Positions 1 through 6,789 of a stretch of 34,521 nt of DNA are shown here, in pieces. A program made the position numbers and the translations under genes. The DNA lies in contig CALAEX010000168.1 in NCBI GenBank assembly GCA_937891165.1, forward strand, positions 1 through 34,521, written 5' to 3'. The notes under the pieces are model-generated. The model was not told where the DNA came from. It did no database searches and was given only the letters and a program-made list of their open reading frames with translations. The DNA comes from an uncultured Lachnospiraceae bacterium. GTDB taxonomy: Bacteria > Bacillota > Clostridia > Lachnospirales > Lachnospiraceae. How positions within the stretch are numbered: the first letter of the stretch is position 1; each line of letters starts with the position of its first letter.

Positions 1-5
1 AGAAA

Positions 6-43
6 ACTAGGTAGTGCATAAGATTTACTAGGTTTGCATAAGA
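6..43. repeat. Imperfect tandem direct repeat upstream of prfB
   Basis: Two near-identical units, ACTAGGTAGTGCATAAGA (6-23) and ACTAGGTTTGCATAAGA (27-43), stand in tandem 21 bp apart in the short non-coding stretch before prfB. No gene end is recognisable in bases 1-90. The units could be a regulator site or the remnant of a longer repeat that starts outside the window. Confidence 0.4.
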
Positions 44-90
44 AAATCAGAGCGGAATTATAGTGAAATAAAAGAAAGAGGGTGACAAGG

Positions 91-1204
91 GTGGTTGAGT
101 TAGACCAGTTTAAGTATACATTAAACACATACCGCAAACCTTTGCTTGAAGTGGGGGATTCACTTTGACCTCACAAATAAGAGGGAAAAAGTAGAGGAAA
201 TAGAGGCAATTATGCAATCTCCAGATTTTTGGAATGATATGGAGAAAGCTCAGAATTATGTAAAAGAATTAAATACATTGAAGAATATTTTGGCGGATTT
301 CAAGGAATTGCAAACGCAGTTTGAAGATGTAGAAGTTCTTTTGGAAATGGGTTATGAATCAGAAGATGCTGATATCATTCCTGAAGTAAAAGAAGCATTG
401 GATATGTTTATAGAACATTTTGAAACTCTTCGGTTGTCTACTTTATTATCAGGGGAATATGATAAAGACAATGCGATTTTAACTTTACATGCGGGTGCTG
501 GTGGAACAGAAAGTTGTGATTGGGCTTCGATGTTGTGCCGTATGTATCAGCGTTATGCAGAAAAAAATGGTTTTACAACAGAAATGATTGATTTTCTAGA
601 TGGAGATGAAGCGGGTTATAAATCGGTGACATTAGAAATAAAGGGAGAAAATGCATACGGTTATTTAAAGTCAGAGCGAGGGGTACATCGTTTAGTGCGA
701 ATTTCTCCATTTAATGCGGCAGGTAAGAGACAGACTTCCTTTGTTTCTTGTGATGTTATGCCTGATATTGAAGATGATATTGATATTGAAATTAATGAAG
801 ATGACTTACGAATTGATACGTATCGTTCGAGTGGTGCTGGTGGACAGCATGTAAACAAAACATCATCTGCCATTCGTATTACACATTTACCGACAGGAAT
901 TGTAGTACAGTGCCAAAATGAACGTTCTCAGTTTCAAAATAAAGATAAAGCAATGCAAATGTTAAAGGCAAAGCTTTATCTGTTAAAACAAGAGGAGAAT
1001 GCAGCGAAAGAATCAGATATTCGAGGAGAAGTACGAGATATCAATTTTGGAAATCAGATTCGTTCTTATGTATTACAACCTTATACAATGGTAAAAGACC
1101 ATCGAACTGATTGCGAAGTAGGAAATGCTGGTGCAGTATTAGATGGAGGGTTGCAACCATTTATCAATGCTTATTTAAAGTGGATGGCAACACAGAAAAA
1201 ATAA
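91..1204 (+). CDS. prfB: Peptide chain release factor 2, with programmed +1 frameshift
   Basis: RF2 recognises UGA and UAA stop codons on the ribosome and triggers peptide release. Translation starts at GTG 91, after the ribosome binding site AAAGAGGG, and reads 25 codons to CTT-TGA at 163-168. A +1 shift at CTT (skipping T166) joins this to the long frame from GAC 167, giving 370 residues, so the CDS is join(91..165,167..1204). In that numbering the stop-recognition motif SPF falls at residues 205-207 and the catalytic GGQ at 250-252, the same positions as in E. coli RF2, which strongly supports the joined reading. A start at ATG 146 would lack the N-terminus and has no binding site. cheW follows 12 bp downstream. 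Confidence 0.96.
151..169 (+). promoter_or_regulatory. RF2 autoregulatory frameshift site
   Basis: The zero frame hits TGA at 166-168 directly after CTT, followed by C, which is the conserved CTT-TGA-C slip site of bacterial prfB. A G-run (153-157) acts as the likely internal Shine-Dalgarno-like stimulator. It ends about 5 nt before CTT, slightly further than the 3 nt usual in E. coli. Known role: when RF2 is scarce, the slow UGA permits the shift and more RF2 is made. Confidence 0.93.
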
Positions 1205-1216
1205 GGGGGATTTTTT

Positions 1217-1681
1217 ATGAGGGCAACACAGCAGATTATTTTTAAAATACAAGATGGAGAATATGGGTTAGATGTATCTAAAGTAAATGGAATAGAAACA
1301 TTGCATAATGTAGTAGCTGTTCCAAATGTAGCAAGTCATATTCTTGGAATCATTAATCTTCGTGGACAAGTATTACCGATTTATAGTTTAAGAAGAAAAT
1401 TTGGCTTAGAAGAAGTACCAGTTAACGAGCAGACCAAAATTATTGTAACAACAAGTAGTGGAATTACAATTGCATTTAAAGTAGATGAAGTAAAGGAAAT
1501 TATTGAATGTTCCGAGGATAAATTATGTGAGTTTCCTGTAATTGCAAGAACAGAAGAAACAGCTTATGTAGATATAGTAGCAAATCATAATGGACGTTTG
1601 ATTTTACTTTTAAATCAAGATAATATTCTTGGTGAGCATGAGGCAAGGGCAATTACAGAATTAGTGAATGAACTAAAATAA
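1217..1681 (+). CDS. cheW: Chemotaxis adaptor protein CheW
   Basis: This 154-residue single-domain protein matches CheW, the cytoplasmic scaffold that couples chemoreceptors to the CheA kinase. The family core is visible: an N-terminal beta strand (QQIIFKIQDGEYGLDVSKV), then VVAVPNVASHILGIINLRGQVLPIYSL, the signature stretch with the conserved NLRG, then KIIVT and FKVDEVKEII. Length is typical. A strong AAGGGGGA binding site lies just upstream, 12 bp after prfB, so the two are probably co-transcribed. It sits apart from any visible cheA or flagellar cluster, so it may be a stand-alone adaptor for specific receptors. Confidence 0.9.
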   Translation: MRATQQIIFKIQDGEYGLDVSKVNGIETLHNVVAVPNVASHILGIINLRGQVLPIYSLRRKFGLEEVPVNEQTKIIVTTSSGITIAFKVDEVKEIIECSEDKLCEFPVIARTEETAYVDIVANHNGRLILLLNQDNILGEHEARAITELVNELK

Positions 1682-1718
1682 GGAATGTAAAAATATAGTG
1701 GACGGAGGAGAACTCATT

Positions 1719-2114
1719 ATGTTTGAAATGAAAAAAGAGTACTTTACAGGAATTGAACTAATTGATGGAGAGCATCGCCAATTATTTGATTATGCAAATC
1801 AGATTTATGAATTGTTACATGCAGAGTTTGTTCCAGATAAATATGATAATATTGTAGACATTTTGGAAAAATTGAGAAATTATACAAAACAACATTTTGC
1901 TGATGAAGAAGCTTATATGGAATCGATTCATTATAAAAAGATTTTTACACAGAAAATACAACATCAAGCATTTATTGAAGAATTAGATAAGTTTGATTTA
2001 GATAGTATTTCAGAAGTGGAAAATCAAGAAGAAGTAATAGAGAAAATGCTTCTCTTTGTGACGGATTGGTTAAAGGTTCATATTTTAGAATTAGATACAC
2101 AGATAGGAAAATAA
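1719..2114 (+). CDS. Bacteriohemerythrin (non-heme di-iron O2-binding protein)
   Basis: Hemerythrins are four-helix bundles that bind O2 at a di-iron centre; in anaerobes they are linked to oxygen sensing or scavenging. The family landmarks are present: GIELIDGEHRQLF, HFADEEAYM, QHQAFIEEL and a final WLKVHILELD. Candidate iron ligands are H19, H59, E63, H82, H121 and D126. The remaining ligand, normally the first His of HxxxH, is Gln78 here (QKIQH). The start is ATG 1719, nine bases after GGAGGA; a GTG at 1698 in the same frame lies upstream of that site and is unlikely. It follows cheW, a pairing that fits aerotaxis, though it has no receptor domain of its own. A terminator closes the operon. 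Confidence 0.9.
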   Translation: MFEMKKEYFTGIELIDGEHRQLFDYANQIYELLHAEFVPDKYDNIVDILEKLRNYTKQHFADEEAYMESIHYKKIFTQKIQHQAFIEELDKFDLDSISEVENQEEVIEKMLLFVTDWLKVHILELDTQIGK

Positions 2115-2115
2115 G

Positions 2116-2162
2116 AAAAGCCCTGCTTTCCTTGTTGAGTTCAAGGAAAGCAAGGCTTTTTA
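2116..2162. terminator. Bidirectional intrinsic terminator
   Basis: Long inverted repeat, AAAAGCCcTGCTTTCCTTG against CAAGGAAAGCAaGGCTTTT, with a 7-nt loop and one internal mismatch. T-runs on both sides serve the hemerythrin operon and the convergent permease operon. The stop codon of the opposite-strand gene lies in its edge. Confidence 0.93.
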
Positions 2163-2615
2163 TTTTGTTTCTTCTTTTACAAGATAGACTTCACAGCCAT
2201 CTTCTAATGTTTCATATCCAGTAAAAACAACCATTTCTCGAAAATTAGAGTCTACTAATGCATAATATTGTTCGTTTTCTTTTCTTTCATCTACTTGTAT
2301 AAAGATTTCTTTTGCGTAGTAATACGTCATATCTTCTGTTGGAACAGATTCAATCACAAAAATCCTTCCATAGTCAAATAGTTGTTTTGGAATTGCAAGA
2401 AATTTGCCATTTGTTTGTATGGTTTGTCCACTTTGTAGTGTTGCTGTGTAATCAAATTCTTGTTTAGTTAAGCGTTGTGCTGTCACTTGTGGCAATCTAG
2501 AATTTCTAATATCAAGGGCATTTAAAGTTAAGAAAAGGATACCTCCATAAAATACGAGAGAGAGTAAAAATAAAGGTAGTAATTGCTTTTTTTCGCTATC
2601 TTTTTTAAATGTCAT
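2160..2615 (-). CDS. Hypothetical membrane-anchored protein in permease operon
   Basis: A 151-residue protein I cannot assign to a family. It has a short charged N-terminus (MTFKKDSEKKQ), one transmembrane helix at about residues 12-32, and an outside-facing polar domain with alternating hydrophobic and charged residues that looks beta-rich. The start overlaps the end of the upstream permease gene by 11 bp, and an AAAGGGGG site lies 12 bases before its ATG, so it is translationally linked to the two permeases. It may be an accessory subunit of that transporter. It is the last gene of the minus-strand operon and ends in the shared terminator. Confidence 0.7.
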   Translation of the reverse strand: MTFKKDSEKKQLLPLFLLSLVFYGGILFLTLNALDIRNSRLPQVTAQRLTKQEFDYTATLQSGQTIQTNGKFLAIPKQLFDYGRIFVIESVPTEDMTYYYAKEIFIQVDERKENEQYYALVDSNFREMVVFTGYETLEDGCEVYLVKEETK

Positions 2616-3366
2616 GTAAGGTAAGCCCCCTTTCTAATTCTCTATGGAAGAATAAGTATAATAATAAAATCGGAATCATAAATAGAACAGAGGCAGGATA
2701 GAGAACTAATTCGCCATACTTTTCAGAATTACTAAAAAATACAGTGAGTGTTTTCAAGTTCTCATCTTGTAATAAAAGCATTGGTTGTTCGAGCATATTC
2801 CAGCATTCTGCAAAAACAAAAATAGCAACCGCATATAAACATATTTTTACTTGTGGAACAACCGCATGAAGCAAAATACGAATAATCGAATTCGTTTCTA
2901 ATCGCATCGCTTCTATGGAGGAAGTATCCATATTTTTCATGTATTGTCTTAAAACAACAACTCCAAATGGAGAAAATATCATTGGTAAAATAATACCAGC
3001 TCTTGTGTTTAAAATTCCCATATCACGAAGTCCAATATAGTTTGGCAAAATCATAACTTGTAATGGCATCATCATTAAAATTACATAAAAGAAAAAGAGA
3101 GCTTCTTTCATACGAAATCTTGCAAAGGAAAAAGCAAATGCCGCAGGCAAAATAACTACTAGTTGTAATGCAGTAATGGAATAGGCATAAATAACAGAGT
3201 TCCAAAACATCGTATAAAATTTAAAACATTCAAAAAATAAATTATCATACCCTTCGATTCCAATCGTTCCATTAGCGTAAAAGGAAAGTAAAATAGTAGC
3301 AAGTGTTGGAAGAAAAAACACAGCCGACAATAACAGAAGGAGTAGTTGTAACAGTTTTTGTTTCAT
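2605..3366 (-). CDS. ABC sugar-type transporter permease, MalG-like
   Basis: A 253-residue inner-membrane permease with about six transmembrane helices, resembling the second permease (MalG-like) of CUT1 carbohydrate importers. The coupling loop that docks the ATPase is recognisable as SIEAMRLETNSIIRILLHAVVPQ, matching the layout EAAxxDGAxxxxxFxxIxxPL, but the usual Gly and Ala after the acidic residue are Thr and Asn. Its ATG overlaps the stop of the first permease (ATGA), after the site AAGGAGATAT. No ATPase is encoded nearby, which is common in Firmicutes where one shared MsmX-type ATPase serves several importers. The substrate is unknown. Confidence 0.85.
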   Translation of the reverse strand: MKQKLLQLLLLLLSAVFFLPTLATILLSFYANGTIGIEGYDNLFFECFKFYTMFWNSVIYAYSITALQLVVILPAAFAFSFARFRMKEALFFFYVILMMMPLQVMILPNYIGLRDMGILNTRAGIILPMIFSPFGVVVLRQYMKNMDTSSIEAMRLETNSIIRILLHAVVPQVKICLYAVAIFVFAECWNMLEQPMLLLQDENLKTLTVFFSNSEKYGELVLYPASVLFMIPILLLYLFFHRELERGLTLHDI

Positions 3367-4163
3367 TGTTGATATCTCCTTTCTATTGCAAAACTAATGA
3401 TTACAATTGCTGCTACTAAAAAGGAAGTAAGAACAGAAGAAGCAGCTAATGCTTGATAATCGAACTTTAAAAAGTTATTATTCATGTAATATTGTAAGGT
3501 GTAACCGTAATCGGGTGGATAATTGTCCCCATAATATAGGAAGCTTTCTCTAAAAATTTTAAACGAGTTTACAATTGCCATTAAAGTAGAGAAAGAAATC
3601 GTTGGAAAAATCAATGGCAATGTAATTTTTTTATGTAAGAGGAAACCACTTGCTCCATCTAATTTGGCTGATTCATAAATATCTCCATCAATGGTAGTAA
3701 GAGCAGCCGTTAAAAGAATAATACAAATACCAATATTTTTCCAAATGAATAATAAATAGAGTGGAAGTACATTTTCGATAGAACTAAATACCGCCCGAAA
3801 TACAAGTACGATACTAGCTGTCGGTAGAAGCATTGGTAAAATAAAAGCAACACGGATAAACTTCCATTTTTTGATTAAAAAGGTTAATCCGAGAGAAATT
3901 AACAATGCTAGTGCAATTAAAACAGGTACACAAAGAAAAATCAATAAGATACTGTTTTTAAAAGCAAGGCGGAAGAATTCGTTGTTAATCGCTGTAATAT
4001 AGTTTTGTAATCCAACGAAATCTTTTTTGAACTGATTGTTAATAAGGGAGTAGTAGAGAACACGAATGTATGGAATGATAAAAAATACCAGTAAGCCTAG
4101 GAGACTTGGCAGTAAACAAAGCATACATTTCATATTCCAGGTTAGTTTTTTTGTCTTTTTCAA
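3363..4163 (-). CDS. ABC sugar-type transporter permease, MalF-like
   Basis: The first permease of a CUT1-type importer, 267 residues with six predicted membrane helices and a well-formed EAA coupling loop (YESAKLDGASGFLLHKKITLPLIFP). The start chosen is TTG at 4163-4161, because AAGGATGTGAT directly upstream matches the anti-Shine-Dalgarno complement almost fully. An in-frame ATG at 4256 would add 31 residues but has no binding site. The gene diverges from the Xre-type regulator at 4472, with a repeat array between them, suggesting local control. No dedicated binding protein is adjacent; the lipoprotein at 8688-10727 is the only solute-binding-like product nearby. Confidence 0.87.
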   Translation of the reverse strand: MKKTKKLTWNMKCMLCLLPSLLGLLVFFIIPYIRVLYYSLINNQFKKDFVGLQNYITAINNEFFRLAFKNSILLIFLCVPVLIALALLISLGLTFLIKKWKFIRVAFILPMLLPTASIVLVFRAVFSSIENVLPLYLLFIWKNIGICIILLTAALTTIDGDIYESAKLDGASGFLLHKKITLPLIFPTISFSTLMAIVNSFKIFRESFLYYGDNYPPDYGYTLQYYMNNNFLKFDYQALAASSVLTSFLVAAIVIISFAIERRYQQ

Positions 4164-4261
4164 AAAATCACATCCTTTTTTTGTATTATAAAAATAGTTT
4201 ATCAAAAGAAAAGAATACTTGTAAAGAGTCAAAGTAGTATAAAAAGCAATGTTCAAAAAAA

Positions 4262-4321
4262 GTTTACAATTTGTTTACAATTTACCTTCTCGTTTACAAT
4301 TTGTTTACAATTTGTTTACGG
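4262..4321. repeat. Array of 11-bp direct repeats, probable operator
   Basis: Four exact copies of GTTTACAATTT lie at 4262-4272, 4273-4283, 4292-4302 and 4303-4313, followed by a partial fifth (GTTTAC, 4314-4319). An 8-bp spacer, ACCTTCTC, splits the array after the second copy. The 11-bp period is close to one DNA turn, so bound proteins would line up on one helix face. The array lies in the divergent gap between the permease operon and the Xre-type regulator, which occupies bases 4164-4471 and holds no gene. Confidence 0.85.
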
Positions 4322-4356
4322 AAGTTCTGAAAACTTGATTCAGTAACAACCTCTTT

Positions 4357-4366
4357 ATGTTAGAAT
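4357..4366 (+). promoter_or_regulatory. Probable extended -10 promoter of the Xre/helical-repeat regulator
   Basis: ATGTTAGAAT contains TG-n-TAGAAT, an extended -10 element, about 40 bp after the repeat array. No good -35 box stands at 17 bp (TTGATT is 20 bp away). The same ATGTTANAAT form recurs at both promoters of the dyad region at 6631-6726. Confidence 0.45.
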
Positions 4367-4471
4367 TACATAGTTTTATGATAAACATAAGAGTTTTATT
4401 TGTTGTTTTTTAGGGAAACATAAGATATTCTTATTCCTATAAACAGAAATAAGAAAAGGGAGAAGGAAACA

Positions 4472-6367
4472 ATGTCTTTCTATAAGAGGCAACAATTTAG
4501 CAAACTAATTAAAAAGAAAAGAACGAATCAAAATATAACACAAGTAGAATTAGGAGAAGGAATTTATAAAATTACACTGATTAGTAGAATTGAACAAGGA
4601 AAATTTTGGCCAGTAAGACTTGTAAGAGATAGATTGCTAGAACGATTAGGAGAAAGTAGTTATGATTATGAAATGTATTTGGAGCTAGAGGATTATGAAG
4701 AATGGAAAGTACAAATATTTTTACTTTATTTGTTAGATAGAGTGGAACTTTCGAAAGCAGAACAATGGCTAAAACAGTATGAAGAAAAATATAAAGAAAA
4801 ATGTGTTGTAAGCAAACAGTTTTATCTGGTAATGTTGTTGCAATGGTTAGAATTAAAAGGAGAGAAAACGAAAGAATATGGTTCTATTTTAGAACAGGCA
4901 GTAAAGTTGACTATTCCAAGAATTGATACAACACCAATATCAGAACTGGTGCTTTCCATATCAGAATTAAATTTAGTGTTAGAATACATTACTTATTATC
5001 AAGAAACAAAATTTAAAGAAACCATAAGAGAACAATATCAAGAATTATTAGAATATATAGAGAAACCACATTTTGACCTAGAAAGCAAGGCATTATTTTG
5101 TTCTAAAGTATCTTTATATGTTTGTGAATATGAGTGGAAGAAATTACAACAAAAGAAAGAAAATGTAGAAACAGTTAAAATTGTACAAGATTTATTAGAA
5201 CAATGTAATTATGGAATGGAACATTTAAGAAATCATCAGAAGATATATTTTGCATGGGAATTATTACAAATCAAGCAGGAATTTCTTTTCTTTTTATTAC
5301 AAAGGCAAGAAGCTATTTCTACTACAGAAATAGAACAATATAAAAAAGAACAAATACAAACAAAAGAATTTTTAGTAGTATTGAATAGATTATATGCAAC
5401 ATATCATATTTCAAAACAAACGAATCATTATACGATATTTTATTATAAACGAGAAGTATATTGTATAAATGATATCATTAAAGCAAGACGCCATATGTTT
5501 CAACTTAGTATGAAAAATTTAGAACATATTTGTTCTGAAAGAACATTAATTAGATTGGAAAATAAGCAAAGAAATAATTTACAAATAGAGGTAGCACAAC
5601 GATTATTTCATAAATTTCATTTGTCCATAGAAATGCAACATGCAATGATTGTAACTAGTAATCAAGAAGCAATTGCATTAGAACAGAAGCTTCGTAGAGC
5701 TATCAATCAAGAAGAATTTGAAGAAGCAAAGAAAATACTGCAACAATTGAAACAAATGATTCCTATGGAAGAAATTATAAATCAACAATATATAGAGTAT
5801 AGAGAAGTGCGTTTAGCTTATCGAACAAAAAAGATTTCAAAAGAAACATTTATAAAAGTTGCAACAGATATATTAGAATATACGATACCATTACAAAGTG
5901 CGTTAAAACCATTAGAAAACAAATATTTTACAAAGACAGAGTTAACGATTCTTTATAATATAGCAAAAGCATTAGAAGGAGAAGAACAAAAGCAATACTT
6001 TTCTATTTTGCAAGAATATTTGGAAGGCTTAGAGAAAAATGTAACGATACAACCAATATTAGGAACGTATGGACTTATGATGGGACAAATTGCTAGTTAT
6101 CTAGGTAATCAAGAAAAATATGAGGAATCTATAGCTATTAATAAAAAAATAGTAGAACAATCTTTATTGCTTCGACATTTAGAATATGTCGAAGATAATA
6201 TTTATGATATTATGTGGAATGAAGAAAAAAGAAAAGGTCTTCCAGAAAAGGAAAACCAAGAACGCATTTTATGTATGCAAGATTGTATAGTGATGGATAT
6301 CTATAATAAAGATAAACGGAGTGAGAATTGGATGAAAAAAGAATTAGAACGTGTTTTAAAAATTTAG
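4472..6367 (+). CDS. Xre-family HTH regulator with long helical-repeat domain
   Basis: A 631-residue cytoplasmic regulator. Residues about 8-57 form an Xre/Cro-type helix-turn-helix (FSKLIKKKRTNQNITQVELG, then ISRIEQGKFWP). The rest is almost wholly alpha-helical and rich in Glu, Gln, Leu and Tyr, like the tetratricopeptide-type arrays of RRNPP regulators (Rgg, PlcR, PrgX), but about twice their usual 280-320 residues. A second HTH-like stretch appears near residues 340-375 (LEHICSERTLIRLENKQRNN), echoing the recognition-helix and Glu-Asn-Gly-type turn of the first. The start ATG follows AAAGGGAGAAGG. It diverges from the permease operon, and its stop overlaps by 4 bp the stop of a convergent small secreted peptide gene. 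Peptide binding is inferred, not shown. Confidence 0.8.
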   Translation: MSFYKRQQFSKLIKKKRTNQNITQVELGEGIYKITLISRIEQGKFWPVRLVRDRLLERLGESSYDYEMYLELEDYEEWKVQIFLLYLLDRVELSKAEQWLKQYEEKYKEKCVVSKQFYLVMLLQWLELKGEKTKEYGSILEQAVKLTIPRIDTTPISELVLSISELNLVLEYITYYQETKFKETIREQYQELLEYIEKPHFDLESKALFCSKVSLYVCEYEWKKLQQKKENVETVKIVQDLLEQCNYGMEHLRNHQKIYFAWELLQIKQEFLFFLLQRQEAISTTEIEQYKKEQIQTKEFLVVLNRLYATYHISKQTNHYTIFYYKREVYCINDIIKARRHMFQLSMKNLEHICSERTLIRLENKQRNNLQIEVAQRLFHKFHLSIEMQHAMIVTSNQEAIALEQKLRRAINQEEFEEAKKILQQLKQMIPMEEIINQQYIEYREVRLAYRTKKISKETFIKVATDILEYTIPLQSALKPLENKYFTKTELTILYNIAKALEGEEQKQYFSILQEYLEGLEKNVTIQPILGTYGLMMGQIASYLGNQEKYEESIAINKKIVEQSLLLRHLEYVEDNIYDIMWNEEKRKGLPEKENQERILCMQDCIVMDIYNKDKRSENWMKKELERVLKI

Positions 6368-6579
6368 GATAACGGATTTTCCGTTTCATCAGGTCTGTCT
6401 TTATCGGATAAAGGAGAGAGTTCTGTTTCCTTATTTTTATCGTTGTTTGGAGTAGTTTCTGTAGTTTTCATAACTTCTGTTTCTGTAGGAATGTTAGGAA
6501 TTGTGGTTGTAGTGGCAGTAATACAAAGTAAAAGTGCAGTAGTAGATACCAGTGTGAGGTTTTTGAGTAATTTTTTCAT
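6364..6579 (-). CDS. Small secreted peptide, candidate signalling propeptide
   Basis: A 71-residue product with a Sec-type signal sequence: basic start MKKLLKNL, hydrophobic core LVSTTALLLCITA, then a polar tail rich in Thr, Pro, Asp and Glu ending PDETENPLS. The Cys in the core has Leu before it, so it is not a good lipobox. The start ATG at 6579 follows AAAGGAAC; a longer reading to 6666 lacks a site. It converges on the Xre/helical-repeat regulator with stops overlapping by 4 bp (6364-6367), and its promoter is one arm of the symmetric region at 6631-6726. Secreted propeptide genes beside HTH/helical-repeat regulators are typical of RRNPP quorum sensing, so this is a candidate signal precursor; a cell-wall or adhesion role is the alternative. 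Confidence 0.6.
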   Translation of the reverse strand: MKKLLKNLTLVSTTALLLCITATTTTIPNIPTETEVMKTTETTPNNDKNKETELSPLSDKDRPDETENPLS

Positions 6580-6630
6580 AATAATAAGTTCCTTTCTCTT
6601 ATAATTTTTTAGTATTTGCATTAGGAAATT

Positions 6631-6640
6631 ATTGTAACAT
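6631..6640 (-). promoter_or_regulatory. Extended -10 promoter of the small secreted peptide gene
   Basis: On the minus strand the sequence reads ATGTTACAAT, an extended -10 (TG-n-TACAAT) about 52 bp before the start codon. Its -10 hexamer lies 42.5 bp from the centre of the dyad at 6678.5, the same distance as its plus-strand twin. No consensus -35 box is present. Confidence 0.6.
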
Positions 6641-6654
6641 AGAAAAGAAAAAGG

Positions 6655-6702
6655 GGAAAGTGACAAAATGGTATAATTAATTATACTACTTTGTCACTTT
6701 TC
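6655..6702. promoter_or_regulatory. Large dyad-symmetric element between divergent genes
   Basis: Outer arms AAAGTGACAAA (6657-6667) and TTTGTCACTTT (6690-6700) flank a perfect 16-bp palindrome GTATAATTAATTATAC (6671-6686), with 3-bp non-matching joints. The centre is 6678.5. No gene ends here on either strand, so a terminator is unlikely; the place between two divergent -10 boxes suits a shared operator for a dimeric or tetrameric regulator. Confidence 0.75.
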
Positions 6703-6716
6703 AATAAAAATTTTTT

Positions 6717-6726
6717 ATGTTATAAT
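6717..6726 (+). promoter_or_regulatory. Extended -10 promoter of the secreted Cys/His protein gene
   Basis: ATGTTATAAT is an extended -10 (TG-n-TATAAT) 42.5 bp right of the dyad centre. No consensus -35 stands 17 bp upstream; TTGTCA of the dyad arm is 24 bp away, which points to activator-dependent or extended -10-driven initiation. It lies about 63 bp before ATG 6790. Confidence 0.65.
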
Positions 6727-6789
6727 AAAAACATCACAAGGAAATATGCATATATCGAGTGAAAAAATAGAAAAAGGATAAAAAAATAA

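Noticed and set aside
4164..4256. Upstream extension of the first permease to ATG 4256
   Set aside because: No binding site before 4256, while TTG 4163 has a near-perfect one and gives the usual permease N-terminus.
6371..6385. AACGGA-TTT-TCCGTT hairpin at the regulator/peptide junction
   Set aside because: Only six base pairs with half of them AT, no T-run on the plus strand, and it lies inside the peptide gene; kept out as a terminator.
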